Source: an uncultured Gammaproteobacteria bacterium
Lineage (GTDB): Bacteria; Pseudomonadota; Gammaproteobacteria; Pseudomonadales; Ketobacteraceae
Reading direction: 5' to 3'
Length of the DNA stretch: 52,895 nucleotides
Assembly: GCA_913063495.1 (NCBI GenBank)
Contig: CAJXXT010000010.1
Coordinates: 1 to 52,895 of the forward strand
The notes beneath the pieces were generated by a model. It ran no database searches and was not told the DNA's origin. It saw only the letters and a list, made by a program, of their open reading frames with translations. Of the stretch, positions 34,626 through 43,708 are shown one piece after another (positions within the stretch are counted from its first letter, which is position 1; every line of letters begins with the position of its first letter). The position numbers and the translations under genes were made by a program.

Positions 34626-35791
34626 ACAACATCACTCTCAATTGCCTTCGCAAGGGCAAGAACAACATCCCTCTGCTGCTCTAGTGTCAACAAAGGGTAC
34701 ATAGGCAAACTAATTGCCTCTGTGTAATAGGATTCTGCATTTGGAAAATCCCCTACTTTGAACCCCATCTTCTGATAGTATGGCTGCGTGTGAACTGGGA
34801 TATAATGCAAATTAACACCAATTCCCAGCGCTCTTAATTCTTCAAATACTTCTTTGTGAGTCTTATTAATAGCATTTAGCTTCAATCGAATAACATAAAG
34901 GTGCAACCCTGAGTAGCTATCAGAGTGTTGCCATGGCAGAGTTATGGGTAAAACTTTAAGCAATTCGTTATAACGATCTGCAATCTGGTGTCGACAAGAT
35001 ACAAAATGATCCAATCTATCCATCTGAGATATACCCAGCGCTGCTTGTAGCTCTGTCATTCTGTAGTTATAACCCAGCTCGATTTGCTGGTAATACCAAG
35101 AGCCATCCGGCTCTCCAATCATGAGGGCTGGGTCACGAGTAATACCATGACTACGATAAAGAGACATCTTCTCGGCTAGTAAATCACTGTTAGTTAATGC
35201 CATCCCACCTTCAGCCGTCGTAATAATCTTAACCGGGTGAAAACTAAACACGGTAATGTCACTATATCGACCAGCACCAATAAATTCGTCTCTATACTTA
35301 CCACCAATCGCATGAGAGGCATCTTCAATTATACTAAATCTGAAGCGTTTACTTAATGCTCGGATCGCAAACATATCACAAGGTTGACCGCATAAATGCA
35401 CAACAACAACAACTTTCGGGAGTTTCCCGTCCAGTTCTGCTTGATTGAGTTTTCGCTCTAACGATTCTGGGCAAATATTGTAACTACGAGAATCAATATC
35501 AACAAAGTCAACCTTTGCTCCGCAATATAACCCGCAATTTGCAGAAGCAACAAAAGTGATAGGCGTAGTCCAAAGCCAATCCCCCTTTCCAATGCCAAGT
35601 GCAAGACACGCAATATGAAGTGCTGATGTTGCACTATTAACCGCAAGCGCATGACTAGCCCCAACATGCTCAGCAACTACTTTTTCAAATCGAGGAACCA
35701 TTGGCCCCTGAGTCAAAAAGTCAGATTTTAAAACATCAATGACAGCATCAATATCATTCTGACTAATATCTTGGCGTCCATAAGGGATCAT
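34616..35791 (-). CDS. pseC: UDP-4-amino-4,6-dideoxy-AltNAc aminotransferase
   Basis: A 391-residue DegT/DnrJ/EryC1-family PLP aminotransferase acting on the 4-keto product of PseB. The sequence begins IPYGRQDISQNDIDAV, characteristic of PseC, has WTTPITFVASANC, IIEDASHAIGG with the PLP-stacking Asp, and the Schiff-base lysine K188 in FSFHPVKIITTAEGG. Length is normal. It follows pseB by only four bases. The first-gene order pseB-pseC is the standard one. Confidence 0.95.
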   Translation of the reverse strand: MIPYGRQDISQNDIDAVIDVLKSDFLTQGPMVPRFEKVVAEHVGASHALAVNSATSALHIACLALGIGKGDWLWTTPITFVASANCGLYCGAKVDFVDIDSRSYNICPESLERKLNQAELDGKLPKVVVVVHLCGQPCDMFAIRALSKRFRFSIIEDASHAIGGKYRDEFIGAGRYSDITVFSFHPVKIITTAEGGMALTNSDLLAEKMSLYRSHGITRDPALMIGEPDGSWYYQQIELGYNYRMTELQAALGISQMDRLDHFVSCRHQIADRYNELLKVLPITLPWQHSDSYSGLHLYVIRLKLNAINKTHKEVFEELRALGIGVNLHYIPVHTQPYYQKMGFKVGDFPNAESYYTEAISLPMYPLLTLEQQRDVVLALAKAIESDVVWG

Positions 35792-35795
35792 GAAT

Positions 35796-36794
35796 TTAAA
35801 TGCTCCCTATTTTTTCATGATTTATTTCAAGCCAAGTCTGCAGGTCATCATCACTCATCCACTCAGGATTATTATCACTCGCGTAAACAAATCCCTCTGG
35901 CACCTTCACTCCGTCTTTAATACGATTTTGATCTGTGGCCCAATTATTAATTGTTGGTAAGATTTTGAAGTGTTCAGAATATTCATATGTATAATATGCA
36001 TCCTCTGCACTAATCATTTCTTCATGTAATTTTTCACCAGGTCGAATGCCTATCACTTCCTGTTTCGCTAACGGTGCAACAACTCTAGCTAAATCAGTCA
36101 TTTTCATAGAAGGGATTTTTTTAACGTAAATCTCTCCTCCTTCCATATCATCAAAAGCATGCCATACCAATTCAACTCCCTCCTCCAATGAAATCATAAA
36201 ACGTGTCATACGTTCATCAGTAATTGGTAAAACCCCTTTGTCTTTAATAGACATAAAGAACGGGATAACAGACCCCCTAGAGCCCATTACATTGCCGTAG
36301 CGAACCACAGAAAAGCGGCTCCCGTGTCCACCGGCATATGAGTTTCCTGCAACAAATAGTTTATCCGAAGCCAATTTCGTAGCACCGTATAAATTTATAG
36401 GGCTACTTGCCTTATCTGTTGATAATGCAACAACCCCCTTGACGCCTTTGTCTATGCAGGCATCTATTAGATTCATAGCACCATTAATGTTTGTTTTCAC
36501 GCATTCGAAAGGATTATATTCGGCGGTCGGTACTATTTTTGTTGCTGCTGCGTGAACAACATAATCAACATCATCCAACGCTCGATACAAGCGATCTTTA
36601 TCGCGAACATCACCAATAAAAAAGCGGACGCGAGAGTCACCGTCAAATTTCTTTGCCATCTCCCACTGTTTCATTTCATCTCGCGAAAAAATTATGATTT
36701 TCTTCGGGTTATACTTATCCAATGTCATAGGAACAAATGTATTGCCGAATGACCCTGTACCACCTGTAACCAAAATAGTTTTATTTTCAAACAT
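35796..36794 (-). CDS. pseB: UDP-GlcNAc 4,6-dehydratase (inverting)
   Basis: First pathway enzyme: UDP-GlcNAc to UDP-2-acetamido-2,6-dideoxy-L-arabino-4-hexulose with C5 inversion. The 332-residue short SDR has TGGTGSFGN, the catalytic Asp and Lys in STDKASSP, Y136 and K140 in NLYGATK, and PAEYNPFE-like substrate loop (TAEYNPFECVK). Unlike the CapD-like protein at 13807 it lacks membrane helices and keeps Tyr. ATG 36794 has GGGAG seven bases upstream; the longer TTG version adds ten unlikely residues. About 120 bases separate it from the chain-length gene upstream. Confidence 0.95.
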   Translation of the reverse strand: MFENKTILVTGGTGSFGNTFVPMTLDKYNPKKIIIFSRDEMKQWEMAKKFDGDSRVRFFIGDVRDKDRLYRALDDVDYVVHAAATKIVPTAEYNPFECVKTNINGAMNLIDACIDKGVKGVVALSTDKASSPINLYGATKLASDKLFVAGNSYAGGHGSRFSVVRYGNVMGSRGSVIPFFMSIKDKGVLPITDERMTRFMISLEEGVELVWHAFDDMEGGEIYVKKIPSMKMTDLARVVAPLAKQEVIGIRPGEKLHEEMISAEDAYYTYEYSEHFKILPTINNWATDQNRIKDGVKVPEGFVYASDNNPEWMSDDDLQTWLEINHEKIGSI

Positions 36795-36913
36795 ACCAAC
36801 ACTCCCAAAACAAGTCATCCCCAAGAAGATTGACTACGTCACTATTCAACTTAAATATCCCGAATTTCAAAGCTTACAATAACTATATAAATACAGAGCT
36901 GCCATTCTTTACT

Positions 36914-37858
36914 CTAACCCTTGCTTTTCCCAAGATAGAATCGTACAAGTGTAAAAAACACACTCAAAAAACCACCCATCACAATACCAAACACAACAAT
37001 CAAAATTCGTTTTGGTTTATGTTTTACAGCAGGAACCTTAGCAGGGCTTAATGTTTTAAAAACATACTCACTCGTAATCTCAGCAAGCATAAGCGTCTTT
37101 GCTTGTTCTTCTATTAGTTGGTAAAAAATTGTTTGCATTTCCGCAATACTAGTTCTGTTAACTTGCTCTTTTAGGTAAGCAATACTGTCCATTGCTTCCC
37201 TTTTGTCTTCTGCTTGAATATGTTGATTAATTGCATTTACCAAAAGATCAACCCATTCCTTTGCTACAAAAGGAGAGTAGTGCTCCACCGATAGTGATAT
37301 AAGTCCAGTTTTCTGATCTTGGTTTATATTAATTCTATTTTTTATTCTTCCAAATAACTCCCAGCTTGTAGGAGCGGAGGTTTCTTTAGTTTCGGAATCA
37401 AAGTTTCTTACCCAACGAGATGTTTCTTCATCATATAGCTTATCATCAAGAATCAGAGTGTTCTTTGCTTTATTCCAACCTTTAACTGCAAAGACTTCTA
37501 CTTCCAAATGATTATTATTAATAAAATTTTCTAAAAAGCCCCATGTCTTTATCAGCTCCATCGCTACGACCGACTTATCGCCTCCGTTCGCCCCTCCCAA
37601 ACTAACCCCAGCCAGAGACGCCAAACCACCAAATTGCCCAGCCAATGACGATAACGATGATGTGTTAGAAATCGAAGCTGGCGCTAAAATAGCTGTCGCT
37701 TGGTATATATCAGGCTTAGAAAGCGCATAAAAAATTGCTGCAGCAGTGAAAATGCTCGTCACCCCGAGAATAAGCAATTTACCTCTCCAAACAACCAACC
37801 ACAACTCTAAAAAATCGACTTCTTCTGCAGATGAGTCTACCGCTAACGTCTCGCTCAT
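36914..37858 (-). CDS. wzz: Chain-length determinant (Wzz family)
   Basis: A 314-residue polysaccharide co-polymerase. Two membrane helices bracket a periplasmic domain: the first about residues 30-49 (LLILGVTSIFTAAAIFYAL) and the second near the C-terminus (ILIVVFGIVMGGFLSVFFTLV), preceded by the Pro-rich SPAKVPAVKHKPKR. Coiled-coil-like stretches lie at about 200-255. It has no C-terminal kinase domain, so length control does not use a Wzc-type tyrosine kinase. Its ATG shares one base with the export-protein stop (TAATG), so both are made together. Confidence 0.92.
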   Translation of the reverse strand: MSETLAVDSSAEEVDFLELWLVVWRGKLLILGVTSIFTAAAIFYALSKPDIYQATAILAPASISNTSSLSSLAGQFGGLASLAGVSLGGANGGDKSVVAMELIKTWGFLENFINNNHLEVEVFAVKGWNKAKNTLILDDKLYDEETSRWVRNFDSETKETSAPTSWELFGRIKNRININQDQKTGLISLSVEHYSPFVAKEWVDLLVNAINQHIQAEDKREAMDSIAYLKEQVNRTSIAEMQTIFYQLIEEQAKTLMLAEITSEYVFKTLSPAKVPAVKHKPKRILIVVFGIVMGGFLSVFFTLVRFYLGKSKG

Positions 37859-40716
37859 TAAAAAACCCCAACAGTATTTAGTGCTGCAACAGTTGTCGCT
37901 AACTGGAACAAAATTTGACTAACACTAGACCAATACACCATGGGACTTGCTGAATATACATCATACGGAACAATAACCGTATCCCCTGGGCCTACCTCGG
38001 TATTATGCTTCACAAACCAGCCGTTTTTAACTGCAGCTACTTGGCCATTCGCCCGAATCACATAGATTCGACCATCGTCTGCTCGAGAAGAGTAACCGCC
38101 ACTAATATCGATATAATCAAACACATCACTATCTTTGTCATAAACATGGGAAGTCGGAAACTGAATTTCCCCTAAAACAGAAACCTCTGGGTTTTTCGGA
38201 GGAATGATCAATTGATCTTTATCTTTTAGCTCAATATTAAATGCGGTTAAACCGTCAATTGAAGCTTTATTTCCTATAATACCTGGCAAGTCAATTACTA
38301 AACGCCCCATTGCTTTTGCGTCAACTAATTGAGATAACAACGTGCCGCCCATAGCTTCGCTTTCTTTTTTTCCATTCGCGCTTTGGGAAGACTCCAGTTT
38401 TAACTCTGCAACATCACGTTCAAGCTGCCGCTTGAAACGTTGAAGTTGCTCTTGCTCTCTTTTTCTTAGACCTTCTCTCAAAAATATTGCAGCGTATGGT
38501 TCCGCATATTCAGTCAAACCACCAGCTCGAGATACCAAATCAGAAATAGTATCTCCTTTATAAATAGGATACACACCGGGAAAGTTAACTTCACCTTTAA
38601 TGCTAACCGTTTCTTTCTCATTCCAATTTGGAATTCGCTTAATATATAACTGATCCCGTGATGCTAGCAGCGTATTTACGCCACCGTCCTTTGCAGTCAA
38701 ATCAAGCGCCAATCTCTCAAATGTTTGAAATTGATTCTCATTTGTATCCAGTCGAGTTATTTCTGCAGCTAAACCAAAAGCCTGTTCCTTAAACCCACCT
38801 GCAAGTGAAATTAAATTCTTAACAGTCATTTGCGGAATCAGTGGGTACGTTCCGGGTGACTTCACGTACCCTGACACACTGATAACATTTAAGTCCTCTT
38901 TTTTATCGGCTTGTTGCTGTAAACGCGCAATAACATATGCCAATGTCTTTGCACGATTTTCATTCAAACCAAATAGAATCAATTCATCCTTTGGTGAAAC
39001 AACTCTTTTCAAGTCATCTTTCGTTAACGAAATAAATTCGACGCTTGTTTTGCCTGTAACCGGCGTCTGGTGCACTAAAACAGCCATATTCACGTCAGTT
39101 TCTGGCCGGTATGAACGGGCAGCCTGCAAAAGTCCAGCTACAGTCATGCCTTTATATATAGGGTATTCACCGGGAATATAAACATTGCCTTTCACTATCG
39201 CGGTGTTTGCGTATTCCCCTGCTTTCACCTGAAATTTAATCTGATTATTTATCGCAGCTATCACTTCACCACGCTTATTGCTGACATCAAAAACCCAAAG
39301 AGTATCTCTTGGCTTTAATCTAATATTCGCCGCTGATTGAGGCTGCTGAATCGCCCGACCCAAATCAACCTTAATAACTTCAATGTCTCGATTGGGTTGT
39401 TTTTCTCGCTTGATCAATGCGTAATGTAAATCAGGGTTCGGTAATAAATTTTGAATAGAGGGCAATAAATCAGAAACACGCAAACCCTTCTTCCAAGCAA
39501 AACCACCAGGGCGCTTTACGTGCCCCTTCAATACAACAGTATTCTCAACAGTATCCAATACCGAAAACACTTGAATAACGTCGGCATCTCTTACTTTACT
39601 GTTTTTGCCGTTAGCTTTAGTCAGGTTCACATCAACAACTGTTCGAATACCTTTTGATCCAATTCGCTCAATTCGAGATACAGATGGGTAAGCAGTCGGT
39701 AGAAAACCACCTGCCAATTGAATCAGGTCACTTACTGTATTACCACTGGCCCGAGCTTTCAGCTCATAGATGGCAGGACGCTTCACCTCACCTGCAACAC
39801 CTACCGTCTGACCAATAGGTGGAATAAAAATCACGTCCCCTGGCAACAACCGCTGGTCTTTACTCGTATCCCCATTTAACAGCAGGTCATATAAATCAAA
39901 TTCACCAACAAGCGTTCCTTTGCGTTTTAACTGGATGTGGCGCAATGATCCTACTTTGGTAATTCCTCCGCTTGAAAACAATGCATTGGTAATCGTCGAT
40001 AGTGCACTAACCGTATAAGAACCCGGTCTGTATGCCTCACCCAGTACAAAAATACGTATAGAGCGCAGCGCCCCCATCGTTACCGTAGCTTTCACACCGA
40101 TCATCTGCTGATTAACTGAGTTTTTGACATGAGCCTTAAGCTCACTGAACATCATGCCGGATACGTGCATAGGGCCTAGCTGTGGGAACGCAATAACACC
40201 CTCACGGTTGACACTTAATTCATGTGTCGCGTTGTCTTTACCGTACAATTGGACAATAACGCTATCACCTGGGCCTACAACATAATCAGAAGAGACCGGT
40301 ATGTCTGTAGCAGGGGCAAAAGTTGTTGGAGTACCTGCAAATAAATCATAGCCATATTGCTTCAAAGCTTTAGCGGCTTTTTCTACTTTCTTCTCGCTAA
40401 CAACCACTTGGCTATTAGCATTCTCTTGGATTGCGGTATCTTTTGCTGCGACTGGTTTGCGAGGTTTTACCGTTTCAAGAGCCTGAACCGGCGCAGAAGC
40501 AGCTCTACCAGCCCCTCCTCCCAAATCCACCCCAAATTGCTTTGCCAATCGATTACGTTCGGCAGCAGGCATCTGTTTAAACATTTCAATTTGTTGAGGT
40601 GTTGGTGAAATTGCATTCGCAGAAAGAGGATGTCCAAACAGGACAAACAAAAAACAAACAAACAGCCGCTTTGATGCGGCTACCCTGAACAGGGTATTCA
40701 ATACGTGGGTTGTCAT
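37858..40716 (-). CDS. Long polysaccharide export protein with repeated SLBB domains (Wza/OtnA-like)
   Basis: A 952-residue exported protein. After a signal peptide (basic start, FVCFLFVLFGHPLSANA) and a Gln/Lys-rich stretch there is a Poly_export domain (YVVGPGDSVIVQLYG, about 145-235), then about six SLBB-type beta-grasp modules recognisable by recurring GEV-RPG-Y and GYTVSDLI/GGF segments, and a C-terminal region ending in two short hydrophobic stretches. Standard Wza is about 380 residues; the long form resembles OtnA/WbfF of Vibrio capsule loci, which also pairs with a chain-length gene. It lacks a clear lipobox. A 175-base structured leader precedes it. Confidence 0.9.
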   Translation of the reverse strand: MTTHVLNTLFRVAASKRLFVCFLFVLFGHPLSANAISPTPQQIEMFKQMPAAERNRLAKQFGVDLGGGAGRAASAPVQALETVKPRKPVAAKDTAIQENANSQVVVSEKKVEKAAKALKQYGYDLFAGTPTTFAPATDIPVSSDYVVGPGDSVIVQLYGKDNATHELSVNREGVIAFPQLGPMHVSGMMFSELKAHVKNSVNQQMIGVKATVTMGALRSIRIFVLGEAYRPGSYTVSALSTITNALFSSGGITKVGSLRHIQLKRKGTLVGEFDLYDLLLNGDTSKDQRLLPGDVIFIPPIGQTVGVAGEVKRPAIYELKARASGNTVSDLIQLAGGFLPTAYPSVSRIERIGSKGIRTVVDVNLTKANGKNSKVRDADVIQVFSVLDTVENTVVLKGHVKRPGGFAWKKGLRVSDLLPSIQNLLPNPDLHYALIKREKQPNRDIEVIKVDLGRAIQQPQSAANIRLKPRDTLWVFDVSNKRGEVIAAINNQIKFQVKAGEYANTAIVKGNVYIPGEYPIYKGMTVAGLLQAARSYRPETDVNMAVLVHQTPVTGKTSVEFISLTKDDLKRVVSPKDELILFGLNENRAKTLAYVIARLQQQADKKEDLNVISVSGYVKSPGTYPLIPQMTVKNLISLAGGFKEQAFGLAAEITRLDTNENQFQTFERLALDLTAKDGGVNTLLASRDQLYIKRIPNWNEKETVSIKGEVNFPGVYPIYKGDTISDLVSRAGGLTEYAEPYAAIFLREGLRKREQEQLQRFKRQLERDVAELKLESSQSANGKKESEAMGGTLLSQLVDAKAMGRLVIDLPGIIGNKASIDGLTAFNIELKDKDQLIIPPKNPEVSVLGEIQFPTSHVYDKDSDVFDYIDISGGYSSRADDGRIYVIRANGQVAAVKNGWFVKHNTEVGPGDTVIVPYDVYSASPMVYWSSVSQILFQLATTVAALNTVGVF

Positions 40717-40891
40717 ATAACGTGTTCAGCTTGGTCAAATAGTAATAAGGGCGATACCAATGAAGTATCACCACATGCCTATTGCCGTATCAGGCATTTC
40801 CCCAAAACATCGATGAAAACTACCGTCTTTGCGGCTTAACGTTTATATCTATCAAATGTTTTAATTTGTAACTTTATGTAGTTAAGTAACC
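40717..40891 (-). promoter_or_regulatory. Structured leader of the export gene with ops-like octamer
   Basis: Downstream of the predicted start point, the minus strand carries GACGGTAG (40820-40827), one base from the GGCGGTAG core of ops elements used by RfaH. Next come a 6-bp stem with 11-base loop (40775-40797) and an 8-bp stem with one G-U pair and 7-base loop (40750-40772), the latter followed by a U-rich stretch. This resembles the leaders of long polysaccharide operons controlled by antitermination; function is inferred. Confidence 0.45.
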
Positions 40892-40897
40892 TAGCTG

Positions 40898-40953
40898 AGT
40901 ATCGACCTGAAAATTGATTCCTGCAAGTTTTTTATTGAGTTTTCAGATAGATA
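40898..40953 (-). promoter_or_regulatory. Promoter of the SLBB export operon (copy 2 of a duplicated element)
   Basis: On the minus strand TTGCAG and GATACT are separated by 17 bases (-35 at 40921-40926, -10 at 40898-40903). The 31 bases 40923-40953, covering most of the -35 and the A-rich upstream part, match 42343-42373 at 26 of 31 positions without gaps. Confidence 0.65.
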
Positions 40954-40999
40954 CGTTGTTTAGGCATACAGCTTAACTAATTAGACGAAATAATGGCAG

Positions 41000-42274
41000 C
41001 TACAGACGGGCGTCCACATCATCAGCATCAAATAAATACTTGATGTCATAAAACACACTCGCATCGACTTTACCAAGGGCCCGAATCGCTCCCGCTCCAG
41101 CATCTTTAAACTGCCTATGTGCAACCGCAATTACCATTGCGTCATAATGATTCGCTTTCGGCGCTTCTACAAGTTGAAGGCCATACTCATGGATAGCATC
41201 TGCTTCATTCACCCATGGGTCATGCACATCAACACAGGCACCGTAGCTTTTTAGCTCATCAATAATATCTACAACCTTAGTGTTCCGAATATCTGGGCAA
41301 TTCTCTTTGAATGAAAGCCCCAGGATTAACACTTTTGATTGCCCAACATGGATCTGCTTTTTCAGCATCAACTTCACTAACTGAGATGCGATATACTCTC
41401 CCATCCCATCGTTGAGCCGCCTCCCTGCTAGAATGATTTCCGGTCTGTAACCAATTTCTTCAGCTTTATGCGTTAAATAATACGGATCCACACCAATACA
41501 ATGACCACCAACCAACCCAGGGCGAAACGGTAAAAAGTTCCATTTGGTACCCGCAGCTTTCAACACGGCTTCAGTGTCGATATTTAACCGATCAAAAATA
41601 AGGGCCAATTCATTGACTAGCGCGATATTTACATCCCTTTGGGTATTCTCAATAACCTTTGCTGCTTCCGCCACTTTAATTGAGCTGGCTTTGTGTGTTC
41701 CCGCTTCAATAACACTGAGATAAAGCTGGTCAATAAATTCCGCTATTTCTGGCGTTGACCCTGAAGTCACCTTTAAAATATTGGTCACTCGATGCGTCTT
41801 ATCGCCAGGGTTAATGCGTTCGGGGCTATAGCCTACATAGAACTCTTCGTTAAAGCGTAAACCAGAGGTTTTTTCTAGCAGAGGCACGCACACTTCCTCC
41901 GTTGCCCCAGGGTAGACAGTTGACTCATAAACAACCACATCCCCTTTAGATAAAACCTTACCCAACATTTCACTGGCTTTTACAAGAGGAGTCAAATCGG
42001 GGCGTTTATGGTGGTCTATTGGGGTTGGGACGGTAACAATATAAACATTACAACTAGCAAGCTGTGAAGGATCGCAGCAAAACGATAGGTTCTCAGCCTG
42101 TTTTAACTCTTCAGTGGAAACTTCTAGTGTTTTATCAACATCATGAACCAATTCATTTATACGTTCAGCATTAATATCAAAACCCAGTGTCGGTATTTTC
42201 TTCCCAAATTCCGCCGCAAGCGGCAACCCAACATAACCCAACCCAATTACCGCTAGCTTTACATTTTCAATCAT
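41000..42274 (-). CDS. tviB: UDP-N-acetylhexosamine 6-dehydrogenase (TviB/WbpA-like)
   Basis: A 424-residue NAD-dependent UDP-sugar dehydrogenase making a UDP-HexNAc uronic acid. The N-domain has [12 protein letters not shown] and TVPTPID; the middle has [10 protein letters not shown] and [13 protein letters not shown]; the catalytic Cys is in [13 protein letters not shown]; the C-domain has [17 protein letters not shown]. The KENCPDIRN form and length favour the TviB/WbpA/WbpO group over UDP-glucose dehydrogenase, but GlcNAc versus GalNAc cannot be decided. ATG 42274 is used; the codon before it is an in-frame TTG. It has its own promoter and is followed by the second promoter, so it may form a separate transcription unit. 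Confidence 0.88.
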   Translation of the reverse strand: MIENVKLAVIGLGYVGLPLAAEFGKKIPTLGFDINAERINELVHDVDKTLEVSTEELKQAENLSFCCDPSQLASCNVYIVTVPTPIDHHKRPDLTPLVKASEMLGKVLSKGDVVVYESTVYPGATEEVCVPLLEKTSGLRFNEEFYVGYSPERINPGDKTHRVTNILKVTSGSTPEIAEFIDQLYLSVIEAGTHKASSIKVAEAAKVIENTQRDVNIALVNELALIFDRLNIDTEAVLKAAGTKWNFLPFRPGLVGGHCIGVDPYYLTHKAEEIGYRPEIILAGRRLNDGMGEYIASQLVKLMLKKQIHVGQSKVLILGLSFKENCPDIRNTKVVDIIDELKSYGACVDVHDPWVNEADAIHEYGLQLVEAPKANHYDAMVIAVAHRQFKDAGAGAIRALGKVDASVFYDIKYLFDADDVDARL

Positions 42275-42317
42275 CAAAAAAGACCAACCTTCAAAACACG
42301 TTTACATTATGTTCGTC

Positions 42318-42373
42318 AGTATTGGCCTTAGGGTTAAAACACGCAAGTTTTTTAGTGGTTTTCCAGACAGATA
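42318..42373 (-). promoter_or_regulatory. Promoter of the UDP-HexNAc dehydrogenase gene (copy 1 of a duplicated element)
   Basis: Minus-strand TTGCGT (42341-42346) and AATACT (42318-42323) are 17 bases apart, about 45 bases before the ATG. Upstream lies an A-rich block (AAAACCACTAAAAAAC) that could be an UP element. The element is repeated ahead of the export gene. Confidence 0.65.
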
Positions 42374-42403
42374 GCACCTGTTTGTAAAGTCTTGAAAAAT
42401 GAA

Positions 42404-43093
42404 TTACTCCGCCTCTTTCACTACCACATTAGCAACGATATCATCCGCTGGTTTAACTGCGGTTTCTTCTGGAGAAACCTCAAGTTGTTCGATTAACATC
42501 TCTATACCATTTTTCTTAATCTCTTCAGCACTGGCAGACTTGAAGCTTTGCAGCACACTAATACCTTCAACAATCACATCATACACTTGCCATTGATGTG
42601 TTTTCTTATTTTGGTACAGTTTATAGTCAATCAAGTAAGAGCTTGCTCCGCTCAGTTCTTTAACCGCACTTTTAACCAAAACAAGATTGCCTTTTTTATT
42701 ACGTCGCTCACCCGTCACCTTTAATACATAACTCTTACTCGGGTCATACTGAGACACCATCGCTAAACTGACACGCTCTTTAAACGCTTTGGTATAACGC
42801 TCTTGCTGATCTTCGCTGATCTTCTTCCAATGCTTACCTAATACTTTCTTGGCCATTTTATCAAATGCTACATAAGGGGCTAGCACTTCATTGCCTAGAG
42901 CTAACAAATAACCCCGATCTGCTTCGATTTTTTCCCTATCAGCCTGAAGCTTTTCATTCATTTCATTGAATAAATTTTCAACTAACGTACCTGGGGGCAC
43001 TTCATCAGCCGCTTGAACAACACCCGCCAGAGATACTATCCAGCCGAGCAAAACCGCGACTAACACACGAGGTAAAAAACGATGATTATTCAC
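42404..43093 (-). CDS. mlaC: MlaC/Ttg2D-family periplasmic phospholipid-binding protein
   Basis: A 229-residue periplasmic protein with a signal peptide (VLVAVLLGWIVSLAGVVQAA). The MlaC core is evident: VAPYVAF-like APYVAFDKMAKKVLGKHW, QQERYTKAFKE, and WQVYDVIVEGISVL. MlaC carries phospholipids between the outer-membrane MlaA complex and the inner-membrane MlaFEDB transporter. An acidic, Val/Ala-rich C-terminal tail of about 25 residues extends beyond the core. The start is GTG 43093 with GGGAG seven bases upstream. None of mlaF, mlaE, mlaD or mlaB is adjacent, so this is an isolated copy or the operon has been split. Confidence 0.9.
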   Translation of the reverse strand: MNNHRFLPRVLVAVLLGWIVSLAGVVQAADEVPPGTLVENLFNEMNEKLQADREKIEADRGYLLALGNEVLAPYVAFDKMAKKVLGKHWKKISEDQQERYTKAFKERVSLAMVSQYDPSKSYVLKVTGERRNKKGNLVLVKSAVKELSGASSYLIDYKLYQNKKTHQWQVYDVIVEGISVLQSFKSASAEEIKKNGIEMLIEQLEVSPEETAVKPADDIVANVVVKEAE

Positions 43094-43283
43094 ATTAAAA
43101 CTCCCTATTCATAATAAGCCGCATTGTACACATTCCAATCATTCGATGCGAATCACATTATTGGAATGGTATTTTTCACATATGACCTTAAGTGGAGCTT
43201 AGGGTACAAATAAGGCCATACAGATTGCTCTATATAGCCCTATAATACTACGATACAACGCATATGTGATGCACTAAAACGCG

Positions 43284-43607
43284 TTATTCGATAACAATAA
43301 CTGCCTCGTTTTTAGCGACCGTTCCAGCCCCAATACCCTTAACATCTGTCAGTTCATTTAACGTTTTAAACTGCCCATATTGCTCACGATGCGTAACAAT
43401 TGCCTGAGCTTTCTTTAAGCCGATGCCTTTTAGCGCTGCTGATAATGCTTCCGCATCGGCTGTATTTATATTGACTGCTTGTTGTGTTGAAAGTTGCGTT
43501 GAAGATTGTGTTGAAGGTTCAGCGGACTCAGCCATTACTGAACTTGTACTAACCATACTTCCCATAAAAAGCAAAAAAGAAGCAACTACTATCCTTAGGT
43601 ATGTCAT
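43284..43607 (-). CDS. ComEA-like helix-hairpin-helix DNA-binding protein
   Basis: A 107-residue exported protein: signal peptide to about residue 26 (ending SVMAES), a short Ser/Thr/Gln linker with repeated STQ units, then a double helix-hairpin-helix (VNINTADAEALSAALKGIG, and LNELTDVKGIGAGTV). ComEA proteins bind DNA in the periplasm during natural transformation, though this small form is widespread in bacteria not shown to be competent. GGAGATC precedes the ATG. Its place near pyrF and the O-antigen locus is shared with some pseudomonads and relatives. Confidence 0.9.
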   Translation of the reverse strand: MTYLRIVVASFLLFMGSMVSTSSVMAESAEPSTQSSTQLSTQQAVNINTADAEALSAALKGIGLKKAQAIVTHREQYGQFKTLNELTDVKGIGAGTVAKNEAVIVIE

Positions 43608-43708
43608 TGTTTGATCTCCATTATGATCATTTTGTAAACTATTATATAAATAGCATTAAAATCATGTGCTTAATGCACAATATAGAGACACTAGGCACAC
43701 AAGAAAAG

